Positions 44,360 through 53,532 of a DNA stretch of 54,820 nucleotides are shown piece by piece (the first letter of the stretch is position 1; each line of letters opens with the position of its first letter). A model generated the notes under the pieces. The model saw only the letters and a program-made list of their open reading frames with translations. It had not been told where the DNA came from and did not search any database. Source of the stretch: Holosporales bacterium (GTDB lineage Bacteria; Pseudomonadota; Alphaproteobacteria; Paracaedibacterales; CANFPP01); the NCBI GenBank assembly GCA_947449005.1, contig CANFPP010000011.1, positions 1-54,820 on the forward strand, given 5' to 3'. A program made the position numbers and the translations under genes.

Positions 44360-44953
44360 CTAAGCATCCCTGCGTGCGCTGAATGCCGTAGATAACGTTC
44401 CATCATCTAGATAATCAAGTTCGCCGCCAACAGGTACGCCGTGCGCAAGAGTGGAAAGTTTGACATCAAAGGGTTTGAGTCGGTCGATCAAGTAATGCAC
44501 CGTCGTTTGACCATCAACAGTTGCATTCAGAGCCAGGATAATTTCTTTGATGTTACCAGCTTGAACACGCTTTATCAGGGCATCAAAGGTTAGCTGCTGA
44601 GGCCCCATTCCATCAATGGCAGAGAGAACTCCGCCTAAGATATGATAATGCCCACGGAAGACGTGTGCGCGTTCTAACGCCCACAAATCTGCAACGTCTT
44701 CAACTATACACAATTGCTTTTCATCACGTTTTGGATCTTGGCAAATTGTGCAAGGATCAGAAGTGTCTAAACTAAAACAAACCTGGCAAATTTTGATTGA
44801 ATCGACAGCTGTTTGCAGCGCATCAATAAGAGGCAATAAAAGCTGTTCTTTTTTCTTTAAAAGATGAAGAGCTGCGCGTCGTCCAGAGCGAGGTCCAAGG
44901 CCCGGTAATCGGCTGAGGGCATTGATCATTCTCTGAATTTCTGGACCACTCAT
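44360..44953 (-). CDS. recR: Recombination protein RecR
   Basis: A 197-residue RecR: helix-hairpin-helix [11 protein letters not shown] near the N-terminus, a four-cysteine zinc finger (CQVC and CTIC) and a Toprim domain beginning with [10 protein letters not shown]. It works with RecFO in loading RecA on gapped DNA. In many bacteria it follows dnaX-ybaB, but here it stands alone after HipBST. Confidence 0.95.
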   Translation of the reverse strand: MSGPEIQRMINALSRLPGLGPRSGRRAALHLLKKKEQLLLPLIDALQTAVDSIKICQVCFSLDTSDPCTICQDPKRDEKQLCIVEDVADLWALERAHVFRGHYHILGGVLSAIDGMGPQQLTFDALIKRVQAGNIKEIILALNATVDGQTTVHYLIDRLKPFDVKLSTLAHGVPVGGELDYLDDGTLSTAFSARRDA

Positions 44954-44974
44954 TATGCTCTCCTAACTCCACAG

Positions 44975-45004
44975 TGTCATCCTGGGGCTTGCCCCCAGGA
45001 TCTC
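44975..45004. repeat. Palindromic repeat, CCTGGGG/CCCCAGG copy
   Basis: GTCAT, then CCTGGGG (44981-44987), loop CTTGC and CCCCAGG (44993-44999), then ATCTC. Compared with the copy at 22619, two stem positions differ and both are compensated on the other arm. The left flank also shares CTAACTCC and ACA. Confidence 0.7.
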
Positions 45005-45009
45005 ATCAT

Positions 45010-45822
45010 CTAAATGGTAAAGATTTCATGCCCAGTTGCTGTCACGCCAAGGGTATGTTCGTATTGCGCAGATAGCGAGCGATCACGTGTGACTGCTGTC
45101 CAACCATCTTCCAGAATCTTAATCTGATATTTTCCAGCGTTAATCATCGGCTCTATTGTAAAGAACATACCTTCTCTTAAAACAATGCCTTCGCCTGGCT
45201 TTCCGTAATGAACAACATTTGGAGCAGAATGAAATATTTTCCCAACACCATGCCCACAAAAATCTCTAACGACAGAAAATCCTTTTTTCTCAACGAAGCT
45301 TTGAATCGCATGCCCAATATCACCAAGCGTAGCGCCAGGCTTCACAACATCAATACCTCTCATCATTCCTTCATAAGTCGCTTCAATAAGTTTTTCTGCA
45401 CGAAGACCAATCTTACCAATAGAAAACATGCGACTTGTGTCCCCATGCCAGCCATCAACGATAACCGTAACATCAATATTGATAATATCTCCCGTGATGA
45501 GCTTCTTATCGCCTGGAATTCCATGGCAAACTACGTGATTGATAGAGGTGCAAATAGATTTTGGAAATCCTCGGTAATTCAGAGGGGCAGGGATAGCCTT
45601 ATGCTCAATAATGAAATTGTGGCAAAGTGTATTTAGTTCATCCGTTGTCACGCCTGCTTTTACATACGGTGTAATGAAATCAAGAGTTTGAGACGCCAAT
45701 TTTCCAGCCCGACGCATTCCCTCAAAATCTTGAGGTTGGTGAATGATGATACTCTTCTCTTCATCGTGATCATGACCGTGATTACAATTCTCATCGTGTT
45801 GGTGGTGGTGTGGATGTATCAT
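45010..45822 (-). CDS. map: Type I methionine aminopeptidase with His-rich N-terminus
   Basis: A 270-residue MetAP I. The core begins at about residue 28 and carries the five metal ligands in the D-D-H-E-E order: NIDVTVIVDGWHGDT, GHGVG, FTIEPM and EHT. Before it is an extension with eight histidines in the first 20 residues (MIHPHHHQHDE...HGHDHDE), a likely metal-binding tail. It removes N-terminal methionine co-translationally. The extension could buffer or deliver Zn/Co/Fe, but this is inference. Confidence 0.94.
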   Translation of the reverse strand: MIHPHHHQHDENCNHGHDHDEEKSIIIHQPQDFEGMRRAGKLASQTLDFITPYVKAGVTTDELNTLCHNFIIEHKAIPAPLNYRGFPKSICTSINHVVCHGIPGDKKLITGDIINIDVTVIVDGWHGDTSRMFSIGKIGLRAEKLIEATYEGMMRGIDVVKPGATLGDIGHAIQSFVEKKGFSVVRDFCGHGVGKIFHSAPNVVHYGKPGEGIVLREGMFFTIEPMINAGKYQIKILEDGWTAVTRDRSLSAQYEHTLGVTATGHEIFTI

Positions 45823-45838
45823 TAAATGCTCTCTCCGT

Positions 45839-45868
45839 TGTCATCCTCGTGTAGACGGGGATCCAGGC
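45839..45868. repeat. Palindromic repeat, degenerate copy
   Basis: GTCATCCTCGTGTAGACGGG followed by GATCCAGG: arms CCTCGT and ACGGGG around GTAG. Related to the copies at 22619 and 44975 by GTCATCC and GGATC ends, but with a shorter, G-U-containing stem. Lies directly upstream of map (minus strand). Confidence 0.5.
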
Positions 45869-45907
45869 TGTTTACTTAATTATTAATTTCTCTCTTTAAA
45901 ACCCAAG

Positions 45908-46927
45908 CTATTCCGCTAAAGGAACGCCTTTGGTGGTGGAGTATTCAAAGTGCATAACTTCTTCTGGGTAGATAAACTTGCGAATCGCGTGTGCTGCTTG
46001 AGCCGCTTCAGCAAAACCAGTTAGAATTAATTTGAGCTTATTCGGATATGTTGCAATATCACCAATCGCATAAATACCTGTGCGGTTTGTTCCCGCCGTT
46101 GCAGGATCTACTGCGATATGATGATGTTCTAAGCCCAATCCCCAATCTGCAATCGGCCCTAAATTCATAGATAACCCAAAGAAAGGAAGCAGAATGTCAG
46201 TTTCAAGTTTGCGAACATCGCCATCAAGTGATTCAACGATTACGTGAGATAGCTGCCCATCTTGTCCTTCTAGTCCCGCCAACTGATAAGGGATAACAAG
46301 ATCAATTTTGCCCTCTTTTGCCAATTCATTAAGCTTTCTCTCACTATCAGGAGCAGCCCGGAACTTAGCACGACGATGCACAACTGCGACACTTTTTGCA
46401 ACTTCTTGCAAGGATATAACCCAATCAACAGCAGAGTCTCCACCGCCAGCGATTACGATTTTTTTGTCTCTAAAGGCTTCTCTTGAGGCAACGTAATAAT
46501 GAACAGATGTTCCCTCAAACTGCTCTAAATTATCGAGAGGTGGGCGATTTGGTCCAAACGCACCAACGCCGGCGGCAATAATAACTGCTCTTGCTTCAAT
46601 CTTTGTACCTTTAGACGTTGTCACGTGCCAACGATGCGTGTCGCCTTCAACTTCCTTAAGTTCAACGACCTGTTGATTTAGATGATAAACAGGGCTGAAG
46701 GGGCTGATTTGTTTTTCAAGATTCTTGATTAAATCAGCGCCTAATATTTCAGGGTAAGCAGGAATATCATAAATAGGTTTTTCAGGATAAAGGGCGGCGC
46801 ATTGCCCCCCGATCATATCCAAAGCGTCAATCATGTGGCACTTAAGTCGCAGCATTCCACACTCAAAAACCGAAAAGAGACCAACAGGTCCCGCTCCAAT
46901 AACAACAACGTCAGTTTGATGAATCAT
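45908..46927 (-). CDS. Ferredoxin--NADP+ reductase, thioredoxin reductase-like type
   Basis: A 339-residue flavoprotein. FAD-binding GAGPVG is near the start (about 10-15), and NADPH binding is at GGGDSAVDW (about 161-169). The CxxC pair of thioredoxin reductase is missing, as in TrxB-like FNRs. It moves electrons from NADPH to ferredoxin. The frame is open up to a TTG at 46966, but those codons lie in the rpsT terminator (46943-46986), so the ATG at 46927 is the start. Confidence 0.92.
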   Translation of the reverse strand: MIHQTDVVVIGAGPVGLFSVFECGMLRLKCHMIDALDMIGGQCAALYPEKPIYDIPAYPEILGADLIKNLEKQISPFSPVYHLNQQVVELKEVEGDTHRWHVTTSKGTKIEARAVIIAAGVGAFGPNRPPLDNLEQFEGTSVHYYVASREAFRDKKIVIAGGGDSAVDWVISLQEVAKSVAVVHRRAKFRAAPDSERKLNELAKEGKIDLVIPYQLAGLEGQDGQLSHVIVESLDGDVRKLETDILLPFFGLSMNLGPIADWGLGLEHHHIAVDPATAGTNRTGIYAIGDIATYPNKLKLILTGFAEAAQAAHAIRKFIYPEEVMHFEYSTTKGVPLAE

Positions 46928-46942
46928 GATTAAAATACCCAA

Positions 46943-46986
46943 TAAAAAAGGGACCAATAATACCAATTTGGCATATTAAGGTCCCT
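46943..46986 (-). terminator. Intrinsic terminator of rpsT
   Basis: On the minus strand AGGGACC plus an AT extension pairs with GGTCCCT, followed directly by TTTTT. The hairpin separates rpsT from the reductase gene and explains the false upstream frame of that gene. Confidence 0.88.
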
Positions 46987-47010
46987 CTCAAGAATTTTTA
47001 GAACAGAATC

Positions 47011-47274
47011 TTAAGCTAAAGCTTTAACGCGCTTAGAGAGTCTGGAAACCTTACGAGCTGCTGTATTAAGGTGTAAAACACCTTTTGTAACGCCGCGCAT
47101 GATTTCTCTTTCAGCTTCAACCAAAGCGATACGAGCTTCAGCTTGATTTGCTGAGTCAATTTTAGCTTCGACTTTTTTAATAAAAGTACGAATACGACCA
47201 ATGCGGTTACCGTTAACTTCCGTACGACGTGCGATTTGACGGATGCATTTCTCTGCAGACTTATGTGTTGCCAT
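47011..47274 (-). CDS. rpsT: 30S ribosomal protein S20
   Basis: An 87-residue S20 with the typical MA.HKSA.K.IRQ start and helical, lysine-rich body. It is monocistronic, with a strong promoter (47314-47342) and terminator. In other alphaproteobacteria it is often next to dnaA; no dnaA is in this window, so it gives no origin evidence. Confidence 0.96.
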   Translation of the reverse strand: MATHKSAEKCIRQIARRTEVNGNRIGRIRTFIKKVEAKIDSANQAEARIALVEAEREIMRGVTKGVLHLNTAARKVSRLSKRVKALA

Positions 47275-47313
47275 TACAGTTCCTTAAAACAACTGAATAA
47301 ATTAATTAACAAA

Positions 47314-47342
47314 CTTATACCTGACTTTTCAGAGACCGTCAA
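47314..47342 (-). promoter_or_regulatory. Promoter of rpsT
   Basis: On the minus strand TTGACG (plus 47337-47342), exactly 17 bases, and TATAAG (plus 47314-47319). Near consensus, as expected for a ribosomal protein gene. It ends 40 bases before the start codon. Confidence 0.7.
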
Positions 47343-47460
47343 TTTCATTATTGACATGAGAGAGATCTTTTCATCTTCTCCTGCAGTGAATCAACCCCTT
47401 ACAGCTTTCCCCGAGAGACATAACAGGTATATATATAAACAAAACAATAAATACACATAA

Positions 47461-49248
47461 GTGAAAATGTTAATGGAAAATCTTAAAAAGCCTAAATTAA
47501 TAACGTTTAATCGTTTGTGGCCATTTCTTTGGCCGCGTGATTTAAAGAGCGCAAAAACGCGTTTAATTCTAGCTATATTTACGTTGGTGCTATCAAAAGG
47601 CACGCTCATCCTTGTTCCTGTAATTTTCAAAGCAATTATTGATACATTAACGGGACATGCATCACCCTGTGATGTTCTAATGTGGATTAGTCTTTATGGT
47701 GCTATGCGAATTCTATCTTCATTCTTTTCTGAAATGCGGGATATAACATTTGCTGCCGTAACACAGCGCGCGCTTCGTCAAGTCGCTATTGAGGTTTTTG
47801 ATCATCTTCACAAGTTAAGTTTGCGATTTCACCTATCGCGTTATACTGGTGGTGTTTCTCGTATTATTGAACGTGGCACAAAATCCATTGAAACATTGCT
47901 GACATTTTTAACCTTCAGCATCGTACCAACTGCAATCGAAATTCTTCTGGTTAGTATTGTTTTAAGCCTAATGTACGACATGCGTTACACCTATGTTATT
48001 GCCGGAACTATGGCCGGATACATCTTTTACACATTAAAATTAACAGAATGGCGCATTCGTTATGTCCGTGAAATGAATGATGCAGACACTGGTGTCCAAT
48101 CTAAAAGTATAGATAGCCTGCTAAATTTTGAAACAGTGAAATACTTCGGAAATGAAGCGCATGAACGAAACCGTTTAGACGAAGGGCTTAAAGTTTATGA
48201 GAAAGCTGCCATTGAAAGCAAATGGAGTCTCTCATACCTTAACATGGGGCAGGCGGTCATCCTTTCTGTTGGATTGATTCTTATTCTTGGATTTGCTGCT
48301 TTAGATGTGCAAAAGGGTTCGATGACGACTGGTGATTTGGTTGCCATTAATACGTTTTTGTTCCAGTTAACCATCCCTTTGTTTAACCTTGGTTTTGCCT
48401 ACCGTGAAATTAAATTGTCACTTGTTAATATTGAAGAGATGTTTTCACTTCTTCAAGAACCCTATGAAATACGGGACGCAGAGGATGCAATCACCGTGAC
48501 AGACATTAAAACAGGCATAACGTTTGAGCATGTCGATTTTTCTTATGATCCAGAGCGCAGTATTTTAAAAGACATGAACATTACAATCCCAGCTGGGCAT
48601 ACAGTTGCTGTTGTGGGTTCAAGCGGTGCAGGTAAATCAACCCTCGCGCGTTTACTCTTTCGTTTCTACGATGTCATTGGCGGCGCCATTAAATTTGATG
48701 GCGTTGATATTCGCAAAATCTCACAGAAAAGTTTGCGTTCCTTAATCGGAATTGTGCCGCAAGACACGGTTTTGTTTAACGATACAATTCACTATAATAT
48801 TGCCTACGGAAATCCGGGTGCCTCTGAAGATGAAATTATTGAAGCCGCTAAAAAGTCAGAGATCTACAAATTCATCCAAAGCTTGCCGGAGAAATTTGAA
48901 ACACGTGTAGGAGAGCGCGGCCTTAAACTTTCGGGCGGTGAAAAGCAACGCGTGGCGATTGCCCGAACTCTTCTTAAAAAACCACTTTTCTTTATTTTTG
49001 ACGAGGCAACATCAGCCTTAGATACAAAAACCGAAAAACTTATCCAAGATAATCTCGTGCGTATTTCAAAAAACAAAACCACGTTGATTATCGCACACAG
49101 ACTTTCAACAATCATTCACGCCGATATGATTTTGGTCATGGATAAAGGCATTGTTGCAGAATCAGGCACTCACGACGAACTCTTGGCTAAAAATGGCCTA
49201 TACACACAAATGTGGCAACGCCAACAACAAGCTGTTGAGGTGGAGTAG
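47461..49248 (+). CDS. Atm1-type ABC exporter (half-transporter)
   Basis: A 595-residue fusion of a six-helix membrane domain (about 35-320) and an ATPase domain. Walker A is GSSGAGKST (about 386-394), signature LSGGEKQR and Walker B FIFDEATSALD. It resembles the Atm1/ABCB7 group that exports glutathione-bound persulfide or metal species across the membrane, common in alphaproteobacteria, the source of the mitochondrial Atm1. GTG start; a later in-frame ATG at 47467 is possible. Monocistronic, divergent from rpsT. Confidence 0.93.
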   Translation: MKMLMENLKKPKLITFNRLWPFLWPRDLKSAKTRLILAIFTLVLSKGTLILVPVIFKAIIDTLTGHASPCDVLMWISLYGAMRILSSFFSEMRDITFAAVTQRALRQVAIEVFDHLHKLSLRFHLSRYTGGVSRIIERGTKSIETLLTFLTFSIVPTAIEILLVSIVLSLMYDMRYTYVIAGTMAGYIFYTLKLTEWRIRYVREMNDADTGVQSKSIDSLLNFETVKYFGNEAHERNRLDEGLKVYEKAAIESKWSLSYLNMGQAVILSVGLILILGFAALDVQKGSMTTGDLVAINTFLFQLTIPLFNLGFAYREIKLSLVNIEEMFSLLQEPYEIRDAEDAITVTDIKTGITFEHVDFSYDPERSILKDMNITIPAGHTVAVVGSSGAGKSTLARLLFRFYDVIGGAIKFDGVDIRKISQKSLRSLIGIVPQDTVLFNDTIHYNIAYGNPGASEDEIIEAAKKSEIYKFIQSLPEKFETRVGERGLKLSGGEKQRVAIARTLLKKPLFFIFDEATSALDTKTEKLIQDNLVRISKNKTTLIIAHRLSTIIHADMILVMDKGIVAESGTHDELLAKNGLYTQMWQRQQQAVEVE

Positions 49249-49365
49249 AGGGACCTCTTTCCATCATTTTCATACATTTCTTTGTTAGAGAATTATAATT
49301 ATACGAACTGTGCAAGCGCACTAAGATCAACTTAAAAACAGCTGAAAGTTAGAGAGGAGTGTAAA

Positions 49366-50457
49366 ATGGATTTAATAACACAAGGCGTTCTTGGGGCTGC
49401 TGTAGGTCAAGTTGGTTTTCAAAAAAACCTTGGAAAACGCGCAATTTTCTTTGGTTTTATAATTGGTTTATTGCCTGATGCTGATATTTTAATAGCTAAG
49501 ATGTCATCTAACTTAATGGCAACCGAACTGATCCATAGAGGGATAACCCACAGTTTATTTTTTGCATTTATAATGGCAATTCCTTTAGGGTTTTGTTTGT
49601 ATAGTATGAGTCGTTGGTGTTTGCAACAAAGAGGTGGATGCTACAATAACGAAGAACTCAAAACTTATAGCCTGCTATGTTTTTGGGTGCTTATTACCCA
49701 TCCCATACTTGATTTATTCACAAGCTATGGCACACAGTTGCTGAGTCCATTCTTGAGCTATCGTTTTACTCTATCAGCAATTCCCATTATTGATCCAATC
49801 TATACGGTTCCTCTTATCATAAGTGTTGTGATTGGATTATGTTATCCTCGTAAAAGTTTTATTATTGGTAGCTCACTTTTATTTCTAACTACATGCTACT
49901 TATTTTTAGGTATTGCACAACATAATGCTGCTGTTGCTGTTGCGCGTAAATTTTGTTCTGAAAATAATATAAATAGTACGAGAATTGAGGCGTTTCCGTT
50001 GGAACCTACTTTGTTTGCTCAGCGCCTTTGGGTGCAAACAAAAGATAAAGTCTACATTACTGAATACTCTACATGGACGAAAGAAAATAAGCCGTGGATT
50101 TCATATCCAACTACAAAAGTACCAACACATTTAGCTGCTCAAGAAGAATTTAAAGTCTTTTTATGGTTTACCGACGGTATAATTGTTTCAATACCAGAAA
50201 CCTCTCACGGATCGTGTCTTGTTGACAGTCGAATTGGATCATTATCTTACAGGCCTTTGGGCTTATTTAACATCTGTATGAATGATCAAGGCATTATCAA
50301 AAAAAATGTGGATTACACAGACGCTGAATCAATTGAAAGCAAAGAAAAACCAATTAATTTAATTTCCTCGAAACAATCATTTGGAGAGAATTTATCAAGC
50401 TATTGGAACATTATGAAAAATTTATGTATTTGGACGTTTACACATTCTAAACCTTAA
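49366..50457 (+). CDS. YdjM-like membrane-bound metal-dependent hydrolase
   Basis: A 363-residue protein of the DUF457/YdjM family (PF04307). Metal ligands: D38 and D40 in LLPDAD, H57 and H62 in HRGITHS, and HPILDLFTSYGT further on. About four or five membrane helices, then a soluble C-terminal part (about 190-330). GAGAGGAG lies just before the ATG. Biochemical role not established; YdjM of E. coli is SOS-induced and membrane-bound. Confidence 0.85.
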   Translation: MDLITQGVLGAAVGQVGFQKNLGKRAIFFGFIIGLLPDADILIAKMSSNLMATELIHRGITHSLFFAFIMAIPLGFCLYSMSRWCLQQRGGCYNNEELKTYSLLCFWVLITHPILDLFTSYGTQLLSPFLSYRFTLSAIPIIDPIYTVPLIISVVIGLCYPRKSFIIGSSLLFLTTCYLFLGIAQHNAAVAVARKFCSENNINSTRIEAFPLEPTLFAQRLWVQTKDKVYITEYSTWTKENKPWISYPTTKVPTHLAAQEEFKVFLWFTDGIIVSIPETSHGSCLVDSRIGSLSYRPLGLFNICMNDQGIIKKNVDYTDAESIESKEKPINLISSKQSFGENLSSYWNIMKNLCIWTFTHSKP

Positions 50458-50512
50458 CCCAATTAATGTCTGTATTCTACCTTACAGTAATTCTGCTGAG
50501 CCAAAATACGCC

Positions 50513-51727
50513 TTACCCATTATTCCTCATCTGCAAAATCTGTAAAAACTCACGCAATCCCATCACGGTGCAATCAGACGTAATCGGGTAAGATTCATTG
50601 CCTGGGTAAATCACAAATTTCTTTGTTGGCTTTACATCATCGCAGGCGAAGAAAAATCCTTTTTCTAATTTTGGCGATAAGCTTTTTTTAATCTCAATTG
50701 CCCAAATATCGCCATTGGTAAATTCTAAAAGCAAATCAATTTCAGCGCCGGCTGCTGTTCTATAAAAATATGAATTCGTGAAAGGGGGGGCAACATTAAG
50801 GCAATTCTCGATAACAAATGTTTCAAAACTAGCGCCAACAATGGTATGTCCCATAAGTGAATTTAAGCTATCAATGCCTAGCAGTGCATGTAAAATACCA
50901 GTATCTCGAATATAAATTTTTGGTGATTTAACTAAACGTTTTCCAACATTCGAATGATAGGGTTGCAATCGACGAACAAGCAGTAAATCAACAAGAAGGT
51001 CAACATATCTTGCAATCGATTGCTGACTCACTCCTAAATTTTCTGCAAAAATTGCGGCATTTAAGATGCTACTTTGATTGTGTGCCAACATAGTCCAAAA
51101 GCGACGCATGGTTTCTGCCGGGATACGGCTACCTAATTGTGGAATATCACGCTCTAGATAGGTTCGTATAAAATCTTGGCGCCAAGCAAAGCTATAGGCG
51201 TCAGTCTCTTCTAAATAACTATTTGGAAAACCACCGCGAATCCATAATTTATCTTGTTCTCGATCTGTATAATTTTCAATTTCCAGAGCTGTTAATGGTG
51301 TGAGCTCATACTGTGCAACACGACCAGCAAGTGTTTCTGAAGACTGGCGCATCAGATCAAGTGAGGCGGATCCCAATAACAGAAAATGCCCTGAAGGTTT
51401 GTTTTGTCGACGACGCTCATCTATCAAACCACGCAAAATAGGAAAAAGCTCTGGCACACGTTGAATTTCGTCAAGAATAACAAGCTTATCTTCATTTTGA
51501 CGCAAGTAAAGAAGCGGATCGCTGAGTCTCTGTAAATCTTCTGGTGATTCAAGATCTAGATAAATCGACTCAATAACGTTTGATTCGTGCTGTTCTAGAG
51601 AACGCAGAAGTGCTGCCAATTGAAAGGCAAGCGTTGTTTTACCCACTTGTCGCGGCCCAAGAAGAACCACGGCAGGTTGGCGAGAAACTGCATTCGCAAC
51701 AGTATTTTTAAGTATTCTATTTATCAT
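50513..51727 (-). CDS. AAA-family ATPase with DUF4143
   Basis: A 404-residue AAA_14/DUF4143 ATPase. Walker A is GPRQVGKTT (24-32) and Walker B is LVILDEIQRVP. The sensor region LLGSAS and the C-terminal DUF4143 with AEIDLLLEF (a nuclease-like EIDLL) are present. Such genes are numerous in host-associated and archaeal genomes and are often near mobile elements; the function is not known. Full length. Confidence 0.88.
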   Translation of the reverse strand: MINRILKNTVANAVSRQPAVVLLGPRQVGKTTLAFQLAALLRSLEQHESNVIESIYLDLESPEDLQRLSDPLLYLRQNEDKLVILDEIQRVPELFPILRGLIDERRRQNKPSGHFLLLGSASLDLMRQSSETLAGRVAQYELTPLTALEIENYTDREQDKLWIRGGFPNSYLEETDAYSFAWRQDFIRTYLERDIPQLGSRIPAETMRRFWTMLAHNQSSILNAAIFAENLGVSQQSIARYVDLLVDLLLVRRLQPYHSNVGKRLVKSPKIYIRDTGILHALLGIDSLNSLMGHTIVGASFETFVIENCLNVAPPFTNSYFYRTAAGAEIDLLLEFTNGDIWAIEIKKSLSPKLEKGFFFACDDVKPTKKFVIYPGNESYPITSDCTVMGLREFLQILQMRNNG

Positions 51728-51775
51728 AACATAGTAATTATGCCATGACGTGGAAGATTTGCAAGGATAAAATTC

Positions 51776-52609
51776 ATGAAGAGGGATATGTCCCTATTCA
51801 TTTCAAAGAGGTATGATGAGCTGGGTAACTTTTTAGATAATCGAGATATGTTGGAATTTCTTACTAAATTTTTTCTATGTTTCAGTCACGAGGTAATCAT
51901 TATCCCTCTTGTGATACTTGGATATGTTTGGGGAAATCGTAAATTTTTCTCTCAAGGCATCTGTTTACTTTTTATCAGCATACTCGTTAATTTTTCTTTG
52001 AAAGTTACGTTCCAAGTTCCGCTCTTGCCGACAGTAGGCAAGATAGGTTTTGCTTTTCCCAGCGGACATATGCAATCTTCTGTGGTTTTATATGTGTGGC
52101 TTATTACCAAAACAAAAAATATTTTCTATCAAGCCTTGATAGTTGGGTTACTGATTAGCATTGGCTTTAGCTTAGTGTACAAAGGTTACCATGATTATGC
52201 TGATGTTTTAGCAGGCGTTTTTTTTGGAGTCATACTTATTCGCGGTTTTATGTATCTTGCAAAACATGATGATAAAATAATAGCCTGGACATTATGCTCT
52301 ATAAGCACACTTCTAATGTTTTATATTGCGAAGATTTACACAATAGAAAGTCATGTTTGGATGGCTTATTATGCTCTTATAGGTCTCGTTCTTTCAGAAC
52401 AGTACTTTGTTAAGCATCAAAAAGATGAGAGTTTTTACGGCAAGCTTCTTGCAACATTCTTTTGTTTTATAAGTCTCATTGGTGTCAAATTGCTTTTTGA
52501 AGCAAGTGTTTTTTCTACATTACCGATGTTTTTAAAGCAGTTAGAATGGGCACTTATTGGATTTTGTCTCCCCTGCGCAAGGTGGGTGTCAGGTCGCATT
52601 ACGTATTAA
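51776..52609 (+). CDS. PAP2-superfamily membrane phosphatase
   Basis: A 277-residue membrane protein with the PAP2 motifs PSGH (95-98) and H139-x3-D143 (KGYHDYAD). The first motif is weak: K76 is present but the usual RP is absent (KVTFQVPLLP). Six to eight helices. It may dephosphorylate undecaprenyl diphosphate or phosphatidic acid. Start is uncertain: ATG 51776 is the longest; a second at 51788 is too near GAAGAGGG. Confidence 0.82.
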   Translation: MKRDMSLFISKRYDELGNFLDNRDMLEFLTKFFLCFSHEVIIIPLVILGYVWGNRKFFSQGICLLFISILVNFSLKVTFQVPLLPTVGKIGFAFPSGHMQSSVVLYVWLITKTKNIFYQALIVGLLISIGFSLVYKGYHDYADVLAGVFFGVILIRGFMYLAKHDDKIIAWTLCSISTLLMFYIAKIYTIESHVWMAYYALIGLVLSEQYFVKHQKDESFYGKLLATFFCFISLIGVKLLFEASVFSTLPMFLKQLEWALIGFCLPCARWVSGRITY

Positions 52610-52836
52610 ATTGAACATATTAATGTGAAAAAAGTATGGTTCCACTATTTTTTGTTTGTTTATTTAATGTATCTTTTTTCCTAATTTTATAGGTTTTCAA
52701 AAATATACATCTTGTTAACGGTGTAATATTGATATGGTTTTCTATTATATAAGCTGATATAATCCATAAAATATGTTTAGGTGTAATAGATCGTAAATAG
52801 AGATCATTTTATATCATTCAATTAAAGGGGAAGAAA

Positions 52837-53466
52837 ATGTATTTATCATTGCTTGTGGGTTTCTCAGCTTTAATGTTTTGTTGTAATTTAGCAAATGCTT
52901 CCGCTAGAGTTGACAGAACTCCTCCGCATAATCCTTTTGATCATTCACCTCCTCAACCGCTTCAACATAAGATTCATCAAAGTAGTGCTGCTAAGGCAAC
53001 AATCGCTGAAGAATTTGATTCTGTCTTAGATGCAGATGTTCTGTCTGCTTTGAGTGATTTGCAAGCACAGTATCCCCTCAATCCTGAAGAAGATTTGGGA
53101 GAAGATTTGAAAACGTATCTTAAAGGTACGGAGGGGTGGGATAATTATTTAACTTCTGATGTTGAAAAATATATTGAAGCTGCCAAAAAAGGAGATGTGG
53201 AGGCACTATGGTATCTTGGTTCTTCTTTTAAGGGGGGCGGCTTGCCCTGTAACAATGATGACTTAGCAGTGAAATTACTCGTCGCAGCTTCCTTAAAAGC
53301 TTCTGCAAATGCTCTGTCAAGCCTTAGTGGTGTTTTTAAAAGAGGTCTTGGCGCAATAAAGCCAAATGAACAGCTTAAAACACTTTTTTATAATGCGGCG
53401 GTTACAATGCCTGGAAAAGAAGGTGATGAGGTCCGTGCTTGGTTAGAATTGCCTCCTCTTTCTTAG
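52837..53466 (+). CDS. Secreted Sel1-repeat protein
   Basis: A 209-residue protein. Signal peptide ends near ANA (21). A proline/histidine-rich linker (28-46) precedes a helical region and two Sel1-like repeats (about 112-150 and 151-188): EAAKKGDVEALWYLGSSF and the following AVKLLVAASLKASANAL. Sel1 repeats are protein-interaction modules common in Legionella and Coxiella effectors. AAAGGGGAAG precedes the ATG. It is 66 bases upstream of the deaminase-like gene, in the same direction. Confidence 0.75.
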   Translation: MYLSLLVGFSALMFCCNLANASARVDRTPPHNPFDHSPPQPLQHKIHQSSAAKATIAEEFDSVLDADVLSALSDLQAQYPLNPEEDLGEDLKTYLKGTEGWDNYLTSDVEKYIEAAKKGDVEALWYLGSSFKGGGLPCNNDDLAVKLLVAASLKASANALSSLSGVFKRGLGAIKPNEQLKTLFYNAAVTMPGKEGDEVRAWLELPPLS

Positions 53467-53532
53467 TAACGAATTATTTACGTTTACACTTTAAACTTAA
53501 TGATAGAGAAATAAATTAAGATAGAGTTTTTT

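Noticed and set aside
46928..46966. Thirteen-codon N-terminal extension of the ferredoxin-NADP reductase from a TTG
   Set aside because: The bases form the arm of the rpsT terminator hairpin, and the family starts at the MIHQTDVVVIGAG segment.
47275..47460. Replication origin next to rpsT
   Set aside because: rpsT often neighbours dnaA in alphaproteobacteria, but no dnaA, DnaA-box cluster or other origin gene is visible here.
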